From assembly GCA_038108875.1 (NCBI GenBank), contig JAYNII010000002.1, positions 1 through 64,000 on the forward strand: a stretch of 64,000 bases of DNA. The letters run 5' to 3'. This document shows positions 26,210 to 36,147 of the stretch, piece after piece. This DNA is from VMDH01 sp038108875. Lineage in GTDB: Bacteria; Pseudomonadota; Gammaproteobacteria; Magnimaribacterales; D2472. The notes under the pieces were generated by a model. It saw only the letters and a program-made list of their open reading frames with translations, searched no databases and was not told where the DNA came from. A program made the position numbers and the translations under genes. Numbering within the stretch: the stretch's first letter is position 1; each line of letters begins with the position of its first letter.

Positions 26210-26736
26210 AATTTAATTCTTTCCCATTCAAAAAAGTTACCTGGGTCTGTTTTTCTACCAGGAGCGATATCTGAATGCCCGACTATATTTAGGTGAGGTA
26301 TAGAATATTCTTTAACTATAGTTTTTAGTATTTTATTTAAAGAATAATATTGCTGACTTGTAAATGCCTCATAATCACAGCCTTCCAACTCAATACCTAT
26401 TGAAAAATCATTACATTTTTCTCTGCCATTAAAAATTGAAACACCTGCATGCCATGCTCTTTGATTGAAAGATACAAACTGAATAATTTCTCCCAATCTT
26501 GTAATTAAAATATGAGACGAAACTTTCAAAGTTTTTAAGTCTCTGAAAGATGGGTGCAGTTCTGTATCAAGGCTGTTAGTAAATAAGTCAATGATAAGCG
26601 ATGTATCGTAGTTTCCTACGGGCAAGCTAATTGCATGAATTACTACCAGAGATATCTCCTCACTAGGACGGCTATCAAAATTTGGCGATGGAATAAACTT
26701 TATCCTTTCCAGTTGATGGTTTTTTATTTGCATCAA
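26206..26736 (-). CDS. ampD: 1,6-anhydro-N-acetylmuramyl-L-alanine amidase AmpD
   Basis: 176-residue cytoplasmic zinc amidase that cuts stem peptides from imported anhydro-muropeptides. Zinc ligands are visible: the His of LVVIHAISLP, His and Asp in IVGHSDIAPGRKTDPG. The catalytic neighbourhood RAWHAGVS and GIELEG is also intact. There is no signal peptide, which agrees with AmpD rather than a periplasmic amidase. No ampC or ampR gene is nearby, so the role is recycling rather than beta-lactamase induction. Confidence 0.95.
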   Translation of the reverse strand: MMQIKNHQLERIKFIPSPNFDSRPSEEISLVVIHAISLPVGNYDTSLIIDLFTNSLDTELHPSFRDLKTLKVSSHILITRLGEIIQFVSFNQRAWHAGVSIFNGREKCNDFSIGIELEGCDYEAFTSQQYYSLNKILKTIVKEYSIPHLNIVGHSDIAPGRKTDPGNFFEWERIKL

Positions 26737-26738
26737 CC

Positions 26739-27674
26739 CTATCTTAGCTCAGGTGGTAATTTGAAAAAAATATTTTCCTTGTTTTCTCCTAAACTTCTAA
26801 CCTCAATCTTAAATATTTTTGCCAAATTTTTTACAATTTCCTGAACTGTTTCTTCTGGAGCAGATGCTCCTGCAGTAACCCCAATAGAATCATACTTTTT
26901 AAGCTGATCTAAATTAATATCCTTAAATTCATCAACTAATACAGCTTTGCTTCCACATCTTTCAGCAAGCTCTTTAAGCCTGTTTGAATTAGAACTATTT
27001 TTTGACCCAATAACAATTACAAAATCCGCTTCGAGAGCCAATTGCTTGACAGCATCTTGTCTATTTTGAGTCGCGTAACAAATGTCATCATTTCGAGGTA
27101 ACTCTAGATTTGGAAATTTTTGTTTTAAGACTTCAATAATATCTTTTGTATCATCAATACTTAAGGTAGTTTGTGTGACTAAACCAATTTGGCTTTCTTT
27201 ACTAAAAGTTAGTCTTTTTGCTTCTTCTTGATCCTGGACTAAAAAGATTTTGCTCCCAGTCTTAGAATTATGTCTTCCCATCGTTCCTTCAACCTCAGGA
27301 TGATTTTCGTGCCCTATTAAAAAAATTATTTTGCCAAGCTTAGAGTACCTCTCTACCTGATGGTGGACTTTTGACACCAGGGGACACGTAGCATCAAAAT
27401 AATTTAGGTTTCTTGATTTAGCCTCATTCTCTACCTTGTTTGAAACACCGTGAGCGCTAAAAATAACAATCGAATCATCTGGAACTTCGTTTAATTCATC
27501 AACAAATATTACGCCTTTGGACTCTAGATTTTTAACTACCAGTTTGTTGTGCACTACCTCATGTCTAACATAAATTGGTGAGCCAAATTTTATTAACGCT
27601 TTTTCAACAATATCTATAGCTCTATCAACTCCTGCACAAAATCCTCTTGGGTTCGCAAGTATAATTTCTCTCAT
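26739..27674 (-). CDS. ispH: 4-hydroxy-3-methylbut-2-enyl diphosphate reductase
   Basis: 311-residue Fe-S enzyme performing the last step of the MEP isoprenoid pathway, giving IPP and DMAPP. The three cluster cysteines are visible in RGFCAGVDRAI, FDATCPLVSKVH and DICYATQNRQ. Conserved GHENHPEVEGTMGR and TAGASAPEETV also match. It starts four bases before the lspA stop. In E. coli fkpB lies between lspA and ispH; here it does not. IspG, the preceding enzyme, is encoded at 58592. Confidence 0.98.
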   Translation of the reverse strand: MREIILANPRGFCAGVDRAIDIVEKALIKFGSPIYVRHEVVHNKLVVKNLESKGVIFVDELNEVPDDSIVIFSAHGVSNKVENEAKSRNLNYFDATCPLVSKVHHQVERYSKLGKIIFLIGHENHPEVEGTMGRHNSKTGSKIFLVQDQEEAKRLTFSKESQIGLVTQTTLSIDDTKDIIEVLKQKFPNLELPRNDDICYATQNRQDAVKQLALEADFVIVIGSKNSSNSNRLKELAERCGSKAVLVDEFKDINLDQLKKYDSIGVTAGASAPEETVQEIVKNLAKIFKIEVRSLGENKENIFFKLPPELR

Positions 27675-28162
27675 TGTTCGCCCTTTTTAATCTTTGAGGA
27701 AATTTCGTTCGCTATAAAGAAGATTGCTCCAATCGTTATAAAAAAATCAGCCGGATTGAATACAAAAAATGAAATATTGCCAAAATACAAAAGTAAAAAA
27801 TCAGTAACTTCTCCATCCAAAGCTCTATCTATAAGATTTCCTAATGCCCCTCCGATAATAAAAATAAATGCTAATCTTCCTGTAGATTTTTTTTGATCAT
27901 TTAAAAGCTTAAAAAGAAAGAAAACTATGAACATTCCTATGACCAGTATTCCGTAACTAGTAAATAAGTTATTAAAATCTAATAAGCTAAAAGCAATTCC
28001 GCTGTTTGAGGTTAAGTAAAAGCTAACAAAGGGTATAAATTCTATTAAAACGTTTCTATCAAGGTTATTTTCTGCAAAATTCTTTAAAAAAACATCTAAT
28101 AAAATTAGGATAAGGATAAATACTGTTTGTTGAAAATTAGGCAAACTTTCTTTCTTCCCCAT
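27671..28162 (-). CDS. lspA: lipoprotein signal peptidase
   Basis: 163-residue inner-membrane aspartic protease (signal peptidase II) that removes signal peptides of lipoproteins such as BamB. Four hydrophobic segments are present. The catalytic aspartates lie in GGALGNLIDRALDG and FVFNPADFFI. The ATG at 28162 gives the usual length and overlaps the ileS 3' end by 26 bases. The frame stays open upstream to 28234, but that would add an atypical hydrophilic leader. Confidence 0.95.
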   Translation of the reverse strand: MGKKESLPNFQQTVFILILILLDVFLKNFAENNLDRNVLIEFIPFVSFYLTSNSGIAFSLLDFNNLFTSYGILVIGMFIVFFLFKLLNDQKKSTGRLAFIFIIGGALGNLIDRALDGEVTDFLLLYFGNISFFVFNPADFFITIGAIFFIANEISSKIKKGEQ

Positions 28163-30902
28163 CTCCAAATACATTAGAGATGCATCTAGGACAAATTTCT
28201 GGATGAGCATCATTCTCACCAATTGAAGGATCATGGTGCCAACATCTGATACATTTTTTATGAATACTGTTTGAAATATTACAACTCATTACATCACCTG
28301 GTTGAATTCGACATTCGCTAACAATAAATAAAAAATGTAATTCTGGTAAATAATTTGAGAGTTTGTCATACATATACTCAGGAAGAGTTAATTCAACTTC
28401 GGTATCTAATGAGCCCTTTATATTTCCCTTATTACGCTCAACCTCAATGGTTTGGTTAACCAAATCTCTAATTTCTATAATAGTTTGCCATTCTTGACTA
28501 GTTATCTTTGACTCAATTGGTTTAATGAAATCAAACTCATCTAAGAAGATGGATTCTTCTTTGTTTGCAGTTCCTGGATAAGTTAGCCAAACTTCTTCAG
28601 CAGTAAAAGATAATACAGGAGCAATTAGTTTAACCAGTTTGCGGAGAATAATATCTATAGCAGTTTGTGCAGAATGCCTTGCAAACGAGTTTGGTTGAGT
28701 AGTGTACTGCCTATCCTTAATAATATCTAAATAAGTCCCCCCCAGTTCATTGACACAGAAATTATGAATTTTCTGGACCACCATGTGATATTCGTACTTC
28801 TCATAATGTTCTATAACCTCTTTCTGAAGACCTGAACATGCATTAACAATCCACTTATCAAGCTCAATCAGGTTTTGTAGGCTGCATGCGTCTGTTTGAG
28901 AGTTAAATTCATGTAAGTTGCCTGCTAAAAATCTGAAGGTGTTTCTTATTCTTCTGTATTGATCAGAGGTTCGCTTAAATATCTCATCAGAAGCCACCAT
29001 TTCACTTCTAAAATCTGTAGATGCTATCCAAAGCCTTAGGATATCCGCCCCTAGATTATTCCATACTTGCTGAGGCGCTATGACATTTCCAAGAGATTTA
29101 GATTGTTTCCTGCCTTGTTCATCAACAACAAAACCATGGGTAAGAACCTCCTTAAATGGAGGCATACCATTAATACCAATTCCGGTAAGCAAGGAGGATT
29201 GGAACCAGCCCCTATGTTGATCTGAGCCCTCAAGATAAAGATCAGCAATAACCTCAGCTCCATAAAGTCTATCTATCACACCTACATGTGTTACTCCTGA
29301 ATCAAACCAAACATCCAAAGTATCGGTTACCTTTACATATTGATCAGCATCTTCGATCAAATCCTGTAAATCTAGATTAACCCAACCATCAATACCCTGC
29401 TGCTCAATAATTACAGCAATATCTTTAAAAAGAGAGTGTTGTTTGGGATGTAGCTCACCTGATTCCTTATGCAAAATCAAAGTAATTGGAACTCCCCAAT
29501 TGCGCTGACGTGATATACACCAATCTGGTCTGTTCTCTAGCATAGAAGCTATTCTCTGTTTTCCCCAAGAAGGTTTCCAATTGACTTGGTGAATTGCTTC
29601 CTTGGCACCTTCAAGCAACCCTGATTTCTTCATTGAAATAAACCATTGTGGGGTGGACATGAAAATCAGAGGAGTTTTATGTCTCCAACAATGAGGGTAT
29701 GAGTGTTCAAATTCCTTTTCAAGAATAAGTTTTTTAAGCTCCCTGAGTTTCTCAATGATTAAATTATCAGCCTTAAAGGTTGAAAGACCAGCCAGCCAAT
29801 CTATATCGGCTTTGAAGACACCCTTGTTGTTTAGAGCATGAATAGTAGAAAGGTTATTTGCTTTGCATGCAAAATAATCTTCAAGACCATGAGCGGGAGC
29901 TGTATGCACGCAACCAGTTCCATCGTCAGAAGTTACATGATCCCCGTGGATAAGAATCGATTCTCTATCTAGAAAAGGGTGATGCAAGACAATATTTACA
30001 AGGTCGCTGCCCTTAGCTTTTGCTATGATTCTTAGTTTCTGATTCCATCTTAGAGAGCAACTGTCTACCAAATCAGTAGCAATTATGAGATTTCCATGTA
30101 TTGAATCACACAATGAATATTCCATCTCGGGATTGATAGTGACGCCTACATTTGCAGGTAATGTCCATGGGGTGGTTGTCCAAATAACAAAAAAGGCATT
30201 CTTGCAGTCATTAATCTTAAATTGAGCCAGCAAAGCATCAATTGATTTTGAGTTAACTTCAAACAAAACATCAATAGATGAAGAAATCTTGTTTTGGTAT
30301 TCTACTTCTGCCTCAGCAAGTGCTGATCCACAACTCATACACCAATGAACTGGTTTTTCACCCCTTTCCAAATGTCCATTCGTAACAATTCTTCCAAGAG
30401 CTCTTACTATGTCTGCTTCAAAACTTTTTGACATAGTGAGATATGGGTTAAACCAGTCTCCCAAAACTCCAAGCCTAATAAAATCCTCTCTCTGTTTAGA
30501 TACCTGAGATTCTGCATACGTTCTGCATGCATCAGTAAAATCTTGTTTGCTGGCAATTTTATCTTTATTGTTTGAAAATTTTTTTTCGACGTTTAACTCA
30601 ATTGGAAGACCATGACAATCCCAACCTGGAACATATGGAGCATCTTTACCCATAAAGGACTGGAATTTAATTGTGATATCTTTTAAAACTTTATTTACAG
30701 CATGACCCAAGTGAATATCTCCATTTGCATAGGGTGGTCCGTCATGCAATAAATAAAGCTCTTTACCTTTCTTTTTTTCTCTAATCTTTTGATACAGATT
30801 TATTGAATCCCAATATTTCAAAAGCTCCGGTTCTTTAGAAGCTAGGCCTGCCTTCATTGGAAGATCTGTATGAGGTAAATTTAAAGTATTTTTATAATCC
30901 AT
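28137..30902 (-). CDS. ileS: isoleucyl-tRNA synthetase
   Basis: 921-residue class I synthetase. The HIGH motif appears as GDIHLGHAVNK near residue 65, the KMSKS motif as GRKQSKSLGNVI and the editing domain between them (WTTTPWTLPAN, DDGTGCVHTAPAHG). The C-terminal zinc-binding cysteines are in CIRCWHHD and CPRC, typical of the bacterial type 1 enzyme. It shares one base with the ribF stop (TAATG) and its end overlaps lspA. Confidence 0.98.
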   Translation of the reverse strand: MDYKNTLNLPHTDLPMKAGLASKEPELLKYWDSINLYQKIREKKKGKELYLLHDGPPYANGDIHLGHAVNKVLKDITIKFQSFMGKDAPYVPGWDCHGLPIELNVEKKFSNNKDKIASKQDFTDACRTYAESQVSKQREDFIRLGVLGDWFNPYLTMSKSFEADIVRALGRIVTNGHLERGEKPVHWCMSCGSALAEAEVEYQNKISSSIDVLFEVNSKSIDALLAQFKINDCKNAFFVIWTTTPWTLPANVGVTINPEMEYSLCDSIHGNLIIATDLVDSCSLRWNQKLRIIAKAKGSDLVNIVLHHPFLDRESILIHGDHVTSDDGTGCVHTAPAHGLEDYFACKANNLSTIHALNNKGVFKADIDWLAGLSTFKADNLIIEKLRELKKLILEKEFEHSYPHCWRHKTPLIFMSTPQWFISMKKSGLLEGAKEAIHQVNWKPSWGKQRIASMLENRPDWCISRQRNWGVPITLILHKESGELHPKQHSLFKDIAVIIEQQGIDGWVNLDLQDLIEDADQYVKVTDTLDVWFDSGVTHVGVIDRLYGAEVIADLYLEGSDQHRGWFQSSLLTGIGINGMPPFKEVLTHGFVVDEQGRKQSKSLGNVIAPQQVWNNLGADILRLWIASTDFRSEMVASDEIFKRTSDQYRRIRNTFRFLAGNLHEFNSQTDACSLQNLIELDKWIVNACSGLQKEVIEHYEKYEYHMVVQKIHNFCVNELGGTYLDIIKDRQYTTQPNSFARHSAQTAIDIILRKLVKLIAPVLSFTAEEVWLTYPGTANKEESIFLDEFDFIKPIESKITSQEWQTIIEIRDLVNQTIEVERNKGNIKGSLDTEVELTLPEYMYDKLSNYLPELHFLFIVSECRIQPGDVMSCNISNSIHKKCIRCWHHDPSIGENDAHPEICPRCISNVFGDGEERKFA

Positions 30903-31849
30903 TAGAGAGACAATATATCTTTGGCTATTTTAATATCGATGGCAATTTGAGTTTTAAGCCTGTCAATGTTTTCAAATTTTTTTTCTTCTCTTATTTTTTG
31001 AACAAATTCAACGCTTAATCTTTTCTGGTAAATTGTATCGTGAAAATTAAAAATATGTACTTCTAACACTGGGATAGATCCACCAATTGTAGGCCTAACA
31101 CCCATATTTGCTATCCCAAATAGTGATTTTTTTTCTAAAGTACACTTAACCGCAAAAACACCAGAAATTGGTAAATTTTGTTTTGGCATCCTGAGATTAG
31201 CTGTAGGAACGCCAATGGTCCTTCCCAGTTGATTGCCATGCACAACTTTACTTGAAAATGTATATGGTCTGCCAAGGAGCTCACGAGCTAGTTTAAAATT
31301 ACTCTGAGAAAGCAAGCTTCTAATATACGTTGAACTGACCCTTTGAGAATTATATTTCACAGTTTGAGTTGGCAATACTTGAATTCCTCGAACATCGCCC
31401 CATTGCTTTAATTGTTCAAATCCACCTGTCCTGTTCTGACCAAATCTAAAATCATCTCCTATGATAAGGGTGCAAATATTGACCCGTTCAAGAACCTCTT
31501 TAATAAACTTCTCTGGAGGCATACTCTTGAGAATGTGGTTAAATTTTAAAAAACATGCAACATCAACTTTATGAAAATTTAATAATTCAAATTTTTCTCT
31601 CCATGATGAAATTCGAGGCGGGCTTTTTAAATCTTGATTATTGTCTGCAAAATACTCTGCAGCATGAGGTTCTGTAAAAAATACCAGGGTTTTGGCAAGT
31701 TTGGCTTCAGCAATGTCATTCATAGATCTAATAAGAGCTTGATGTCCTAAATGTAAACCATCAAAATTTCCTATCGTTGCAATAAACTTATGAGCATCAT
31801 TCTTCGATATAAAAGAATTAAGATTATGTAATCCTCGAATCAAATGCAT
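30902..31849 (-). CDS. ribF: bifunctional riboflavin kinase / FAD synthetase
   Basis: 315-residue enzyme making FMN and FAD. The N-terminal nucleotidyltransferase domain has GNFDGLHLGHQALI and the RISSWREKFELL region. The C-terminal flavokinase has GRPYTF, VVHGNQLGRTIGVPTAN and NMGVRPTIGG. Gene order murJ-ribF-ileS-lspA-ispH follows the gammaproteobacterial pattern. Its ATG shares a base with the murJ stop (TAATG). Confidence 0.97.
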   Translation of the reverse strand: MHLIRGLHNLNSFISKNDAHKFIATIGNFDGLHLGHQALIRSMNDIAEAKLAKTLVFFTEPHAAEYFADNNQDLKSPPRISSWREKFELLNFHKVDVACFLKFNHILKSMPPEKFIKEVLERVNICTLIIGDDFRFGQNRTGGFEQLKQWGDVRGIQVLPTQTVKYNSQRVSSTYIRSLLSQSNFKLARELLGRPYTFSSKVVHGNQLGRTIGVPTANLRMPKQNLPISGVFAVKCTLEKKSLFGIANMGVRPTIGGSIPVLEVHIFNFHDTIYQKRLSVEFVQKIREEKKFENIDRLKTQIAIDIKIAKDILSL

Positions 31850-33384
31850 TATCTTAAAGTTCTAATATCAAGACCCAAGAGCCTTGTTGCATAAAAATAT
31901 AGGGCTATAGAACAACCCAAGACGATAAGTACAACCCCTAAAAGCGGCCAACTTTGTAGATGAAAAAGAACATATTTATTGCATAAATACAAGAATATTG
32001 AAAGCAAAATAGAACAACTTAGAATTTTAAGTAATTGAAAGTTAAATAAACTACTAAGGGTCATAAACTTGAGTTTGCATAACTTTAAAAACAACACACC
32101 AAATATTATAAAAGCAGAAATCGAACTTGCTAATGCCAGGCCTGTATGCCCCATTCCAAGATAAAAAGCTAAAAAATAGTTCAGAAAAATATTCAAAATC
32201 AACCCGAGACATGCAACTTTCATAGGCGTCTTGGTATCTTTTCTTGAAAAGAATGCTGGAATCAGAACCTTAAGACCCATAAAAAAAGGCAGACCACACA
32301 TAAAAGCAACGAGACTTAAATAAGACATTTGCATATCATGTAATGTAAATTCACCTCTTAAGAAAAGTGCTTGAATGATGGGCTCGCCAAAAAAAACTAG
32401 TCCACACAAAGAAGGAAAAGCTATTAGGGACATAAGAGTTATTGCACGATCAATCTCAGCTTTGAATTCCTCATAAGAATCTGAACTGAATTGTTTCGAC
32501 AATGTCGGTAATAATACTGTTCCTAAAGCTATGGCAAAAACGCCTAAAGGGAATTGAAGCAACCTATCTGAGACATACAACCAAGTTGGACTTCCAGTTA
32601 TCAATAATGAAGCAAAAATGGTATCAATCAATAAGTTTATTTGGGCTATGCCACCAGCTAATATAGCTGGGCCAATTAGAACAAAAAACTCTTTTATACG
32701 AGGATTGCTAAAATTTAAGACTGGAACTGGCAATCTATCAATTGCCCTTAATGGCGCAATCTGAATGATTAATTGAACAATACCGGCAATTAAAACTCCC
32801 CAAGCAAGAGCAAAGACTTCCATGTCATATTTAGGAGCAATCAACAGAGCAGCTATGATTAAACAGGTATTAAATATTAATGGGGTTGCAGCAGGTAAAG
32901 AGAATTTTTGATGGGTATTCTGAATTCCAGCAGCAAAAGCAACTAAAGATATAAGCCCTAAATAAGGCAACATAATCTGAATTAACTTTATGGTTAAATC
33001 TTTCTTTTCTGGATCTAAATAGAAACCTGGTGCAAATACATAAGCAATCACTGGTGAAAAAAATAGACCCACTACTACGACAACAAACAAGACCAATAAC
33101 ATTAATGCAAAAATATTATTTACAAATCTCTTGGCTTCCCCTTTATCTTCATTATTGGTGATTTGGGAGTATATTGGGATAAATGCTTGGCTGAATGCGC
33201 CCTCTGCAAAAAGCCTCCTAAACACATTTGGTATTTTAAGGGCTATAACAAAAACATCATGCATGAATGATGCGCCCAATAAGCTAGTAGTAGCTATATC
33301 CCGAAGTAAGCCTGCAATTCTTGATAGAAAAGTCCAAAAGCTTACTTTAATGGTATTTAAAAATGTTCGATTATTTTTATTCAC
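31849..33384 (-). CDS. murJ: lipid II flippase MurJ
   Basis: 511-residue membrane protein of about 14 transmembrane segments, moving lipid II across the inner membrane for peptidoglycan synthesis. Typical features are RIAGLLRDIATTSLLG at the start and FRRLFAEGAFSQAFIPIY, with ALGTVLLPTLSKQ and TGLALASSISAF later. The start is a GTG, eight bases from the msrB stop, with no strong ribosome binding site. Location upstream of ribF is common in gammaproteobacteria. Confidence 0.96.
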   Translation of the reverse strand: MNKNNRTFLNTIKVSFWTFLSRIAGLLRDIATTSLLGASFMHDVFVIALKIPNVFRRLFAEGAFSQAFIPIYSQITNNEDKGEAKRFVNNIFALMLLVLFVVVVVGLFFSPVIAYVFAPGFYLDPEKKDLTIKLIQIMLPYLGLISLVAFAAGIQNTHQKFSLPAATPLIFNTCLIIAALLIAPKYDMEVFALAWGVLIAGIVQLIIQIAPLRAIDRLPVPVLNFSNPRIKEFFVLIGPAILAGGIAQINLLIDTIFASLLITGSPTWLYVSDRLLQFPLGVFAIALGTVLLPTLSKQFSSDSYEEFKAEIDRAITLMSLIAFPSLCGLVFFGEPIIQALFLRGEFTLHDMQMSYLSLVAFMCGLPFFMGLKVLIPAFFSRKDTKTPMKVACLGLILNIFLNYFLAFYLGMGHTGLALASSISAFIIFGVLFLKLCKLKFMTLSSLFNFQLLKILSCSILLSIFLYLCNKYVLFHLQSWPLLGVVLIVLGCSIALYFYATRLLGLDIRTLR

Positions 33385-33391
33385 AAATTAG

Positions 33392-33787
33392 TTATTCTTT
33401 GCTTTCAAAATCTAGCGAAAGTGAATTCACACAATATCTTAAGCCTGTAGGGTTAGGTCCATCATTGAAGACATGCCCAAGATGGGAGTCACAACTTGCA
33501 CACCTTATTTCTATGCGTTGCCTAGAAAGACTAAAATCTGGTAATTCTTTTATTTTTGATTTATCAATAGCTTCATAAAAGCTTGGCCAGCCGCAGCCGG
33601 CGTCAAATTTTGAAGTTGAAGTAAAAAGTTCTTCTCCGCAACAAATACATTGATAGGCACCTTCATCAAAATGATCCCAAAACTTTCCTGTAAATGGTCT
33701 TTCAGTCCCTCCTTTGCGAGTAACTTCATAAACATCCGGCTCCAACTTATCTTTCCACTCTTTATCGGTCTTCTGATTATCGCTCAT
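33392..33787 (-). CDS. msrB: peptide-methionine (R)-S-oxide reductase
   Basis: 131-residue repair enzyme reducing methionine-R-sulfoxide. Zinc-binding cysteine pairs are seen in [10 protein letters not shown] and [11 protein letters not shown], the substrate motif in [10 protein letters not shown], and the catalytic cysteine in [13 protein letters not shown]. No signal peptide is present, so it acts in the cytoplasm. It sits two bases downstream of the VUT transporter gene and eight upstream of murJ. Confidence 0.97.
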   Translation of the reverse strand: MSDNQKTDKEWKDKLEPDVYEVTRKGGTERPFTGKFWDHFDEGAYQCICCGEELFTSTSKFDAGCGWPSFYEAIDKSKIKELPDFSLSRQRIEIRCASCDSHLGHVFNDGPNPTGLRYCVNSLSLDFESKE

Positions 33788-33789
33788 AA

Positions 33790-34491
33790 TTAGTTTTTTA
33801 TATTCCAGTCCTTTATAGCGTATATAAATATTGTATCAACAAGTGCTATAAAGACTTTGAAAATATACTTTGCTAGCGCTAGACCCAAAGCTTCATAGAA
33901 AGTTAAGCCCACTGCTAACACCCAAGTAAATTGATAAACCAAAGAATCGATGAGTTGAGATAACATCGTGGATAAATTATTTCTTAGCCAGAGCTTTTTG
34001 CCAGAAGTTTTTTCCTTTAAGTAGTGAAAAAGCCATACATCAAAACGTTGACTTATGAGATATGCAGCCAGGGAACCTATTACAAAAATTGGAGAATAAT
34101 TTGCCAGGGTAGCTATAGCAGTATGAACTTCTGCAGAGGATGCGGCAATCTCTGATGGCTTAAAATAAGTGCTTACAACTAATGTAATCATTACAGCAAC
34201 ATTGGCTGCAAAACCAAGCATCACTGCTTTGGATGCTTCTTTCTTACCATACTTCTCATTTAAAACATCGGTAGCAAAAAATATTCCTGAATAAAGAATC
34301 GCTCCCATGCTTACATTAAAACTGGTCCCAAAAAGAATAAATTCAGTAACTTTTCCTCCCTGAAGATTTGCCAATAAAATGCCAAGGATTACAGCAGCGT
34401 ACAAGCCCTCTTTACCATACAATCTATATAAAAAAACAGTTAAAGTAAGATCGTAAAAAACTACTAGCAACCATAAAATTTCTTGAGTCAT
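33790..34491 (-). CDS. VUT-family transporter (YhhQ-like, queuosine precursor uptake)
   Basis: 233-residue membrane protein with about six hydrophobic segments. The block [23 protein letters not shown] is the family signature (here 23 residues, recognised from its core [12 protein letters not shown]). YhhQ of E. coli imports the queuosine precursor preQ0 or preQ1. The C-terminal helix with [17 protein letters not shown] also fits. Uptake of a queuosine precursor is inferred from the family; no other queuosine gene is in the window. It is first gene of the stretch leading to msrB and murJ. Confidence 0.88.
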   Translation of the reverse strand: MTQEILWLLVVFYDLTLTVFLYRLYGKEGLYAAVILGILLANLQGGKVTEFILFGTSFNVSMGAILYSGIFFATDVLNEKYGKKEASKAVMLGFAANVAVMITLVVSTYFKPSEIAASSAEVHTAIATLANYSPIFVIGSLAAYLISQRFDVWLFHYLKEKTSGKKLWLRNNLSTMLSQLIDSLVYQFTWVLAVGLTFYEALGLALAKYIFKVFIALVDTIFIYAIKDWNIKN

Positions 34492-34540
34492 AATCCTATA
34501 TTCAATGAAATGTTATGATTAGCATAGCTGTCTTGGTGGC

Positions 34541-34560
34541 TATAATGTTAACACTGTTAA
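34541..34560 (+). promoter_or_regulatory. promoter -10 and candidate operator of the acyl-CoA synthetase operon
   Basis: A perfect TATAAT at 34541-34546 is followed directly by the 13-base perfect dyad TTAACACTGTTAA (34548-34560), which would cover the transcription start. The -35 region is poor (ATTAGC at a 17-base spacing). A dyad over the start site is a classic repressor position. TetR-type regulators commonly control acyl-CoA synthetase operons, but none is encoded nearby. Confidence 0.5.
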
Positions 34561-34572
34561 TTAGGAAGTAAC

Positions 34573-36147
34573 ATGCAGGAATTAGGTTTTTATAGATTTG
34601 CAAAGAAAAATCCCCATGAGATTGCCATCATTGATACAAATGAGAAGGCCTGGACGCGTGGTGAACTTTTAACGAGAGTTAATCAATTGTCAAATGGTCT
34701 TCTAGACCTAGGACTAAAAAAAGGAGACACAGTATCAATCCTCCTCCCAAACTCAGTTGAGTATTACATTTCGTACCTTGCTTGTGCTCAATGCGGTTTC
34801 TATATGGTTCCAATAAATTGGCACTTATCTGGACCGGAAGTAGCATATATTTTACAAGATTCAGAAGCCAAGGCTTTTATTACCTCAGGTCACAACGATC
34901 AAATTAATGCTGTTGCTCAAAAAGCCGCTTTAGAGGCTGGATTTAATAAAAATTCCTGTCTAGCAGTTAAACCAATAGAGGGCATGCTTGATTTTTATAA
35001 TTTTCTTGAGGCTTACATGCCTATCGATCCCCAAGAGAGATCAGCGGGTCAAGTTATGAATTACACCTCAGGAACTACAGGTAAACCAAAAGGGGTTAAA
35101 AGAGCTTTAGTGGATGGCGATCCCGATGATGTGTTAAGCATGTTCGCTATGATTATTAGCTTTTTTGGAATTCAGCCCGAAAATAATAATGTGCACCTTG
35201 TTGGATCGCCGCTCTATCATACTGCAGTGATTGTGCACTCCTCAGCAGCTCTTCATTATGGGCATACAGTTGTAATCATGGAAAAGTTTACTCCTGAAAA
35301 TTTCCTTAGACTAATTGATGAGTATAAAGTTACAACTTCTCACATGGTTCCCACACAATTTCATAGAATTCTACAATTACCAACTGAAATCAAAAATATG
35401 TACGATTGCTCCTCAACTAAAGCTATGGTTCATGCTGCAGCACCCTGCCCCATTCATACCAAACAAGCAATGATTGACTGGTGGGGAAATTCTATCTGGG
35501 AATATTATGCTGCCACTGAAGGCGGGGGCACTGTGGTCAACTCTGAAGAATGGTCAAAATACCCAGGTACTGTGGGTAAGGCTTGGCATGGAGCCGAAAT
35601 TAAAATTGTTCATGATGATGGAAGAATTGCGGTCCCTGGCGAACAAGGTACCGTTTATATGAAATTAGGAGAGGCTACAAAATTTGAATACAAAGGAGAT
35701 AGGCAGAAAACTCAAAAAGAAAGATTTGAGCTTGATGGAAATATTTATTTTACAGTAGGAGATATTGGATATCTGAATTCTGAAGGCTATTTATTTTTAT
35801 GCGACAGAAAAATTGACATGATTATATCTGGTGGTGCGAATATTTATCCCGCTGAAATAGAAAGTGTTTTTCTTAAACATCCAAAGATAAGAGATGTAGC
35901 AGTATTTGGAATTCCCAATGAAGAATGGGGTGAAGAAGTTAAAGCAGTGGTTCAGCTTAATGATCCAAACCTTGCTGGAGAGGAGTTAGTCAAAGAACTT
36001 ATGGAATTTGCCATTGAAAATATTGCAAAAATGAAGCTTCCTAGGACTATTGATTTCCTTGAAGAGATGCCTAGAGATGAAAATGGCAAACTTTACAAGA
36101 GACGTTTAAGAGATCCATACTGGGAAAACAGAAACACTAAAGTGTAA
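34573..36147 (+). CDS. acyl-CoA synthetase (AMP-forming)
   Basis: 524-residue adenylate-forming enzyme that activates a carboxylic acid to its CoA thioester via an acyl-AMP. The P-loop YTSGTTGKPKGVK, the YAATEGGG motif, GDIGYLNSEGYLFLCDR with the hinge, SGGANIYPAEIE and the C-terminal catalytic Lys in ENGKLYKRR are all present. It is closest in style to FadD-like medium or long chain synthetases; the substrate is unknown. It is first gene of a four-gene unit, and its last base is the first base of the next gene (TAATG). Confidence 0.93.
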   Translation: MQELGFYRFAKKNPHEIAIIDTNEKAWTRGELLTRVNQLSNGLLDLGLKKGDTVSILLPNSVEYYISYLACAQCGFYMVPINWHLSGPEVAYILQDSEAKAFITSGHNDQINAVAQKAALEAGFNKNSCLAVKPIEGMLDFYNFLEAYMPIDPQERSAGQVMNYTSGTTGKPKGVKRALVDGDPDDVLSMFAMIISFFGIQPENNNVHLVGSPLYHTAVIVHSSAALHYGHTVVIMEKFTPENFLRLIDEYKVTTSHMVPTQFHRILQLPTEIKNMYDCSSTKAMVHAAAPCPIHTKQAMIDWWGNSIWEYYAATEGGGTVVNSEEWSKYPGTVGKAWHGAEIKIVHDDGRIAVPGEQGTVYMKLGEATKFEYKGDRQKTQKERFELDGNIYFTVGDIGYLNSEGYLFLCDRKIDMIISGGANIYPAEIESVFLKHPKIRDVAVFGIPNEEWGEEVKAVVQLNDPNLAGEELVKELMEFAIENIAKMKLPRTIDFLEEMPRDENGKLYKRRLRDPYWENRNTKV

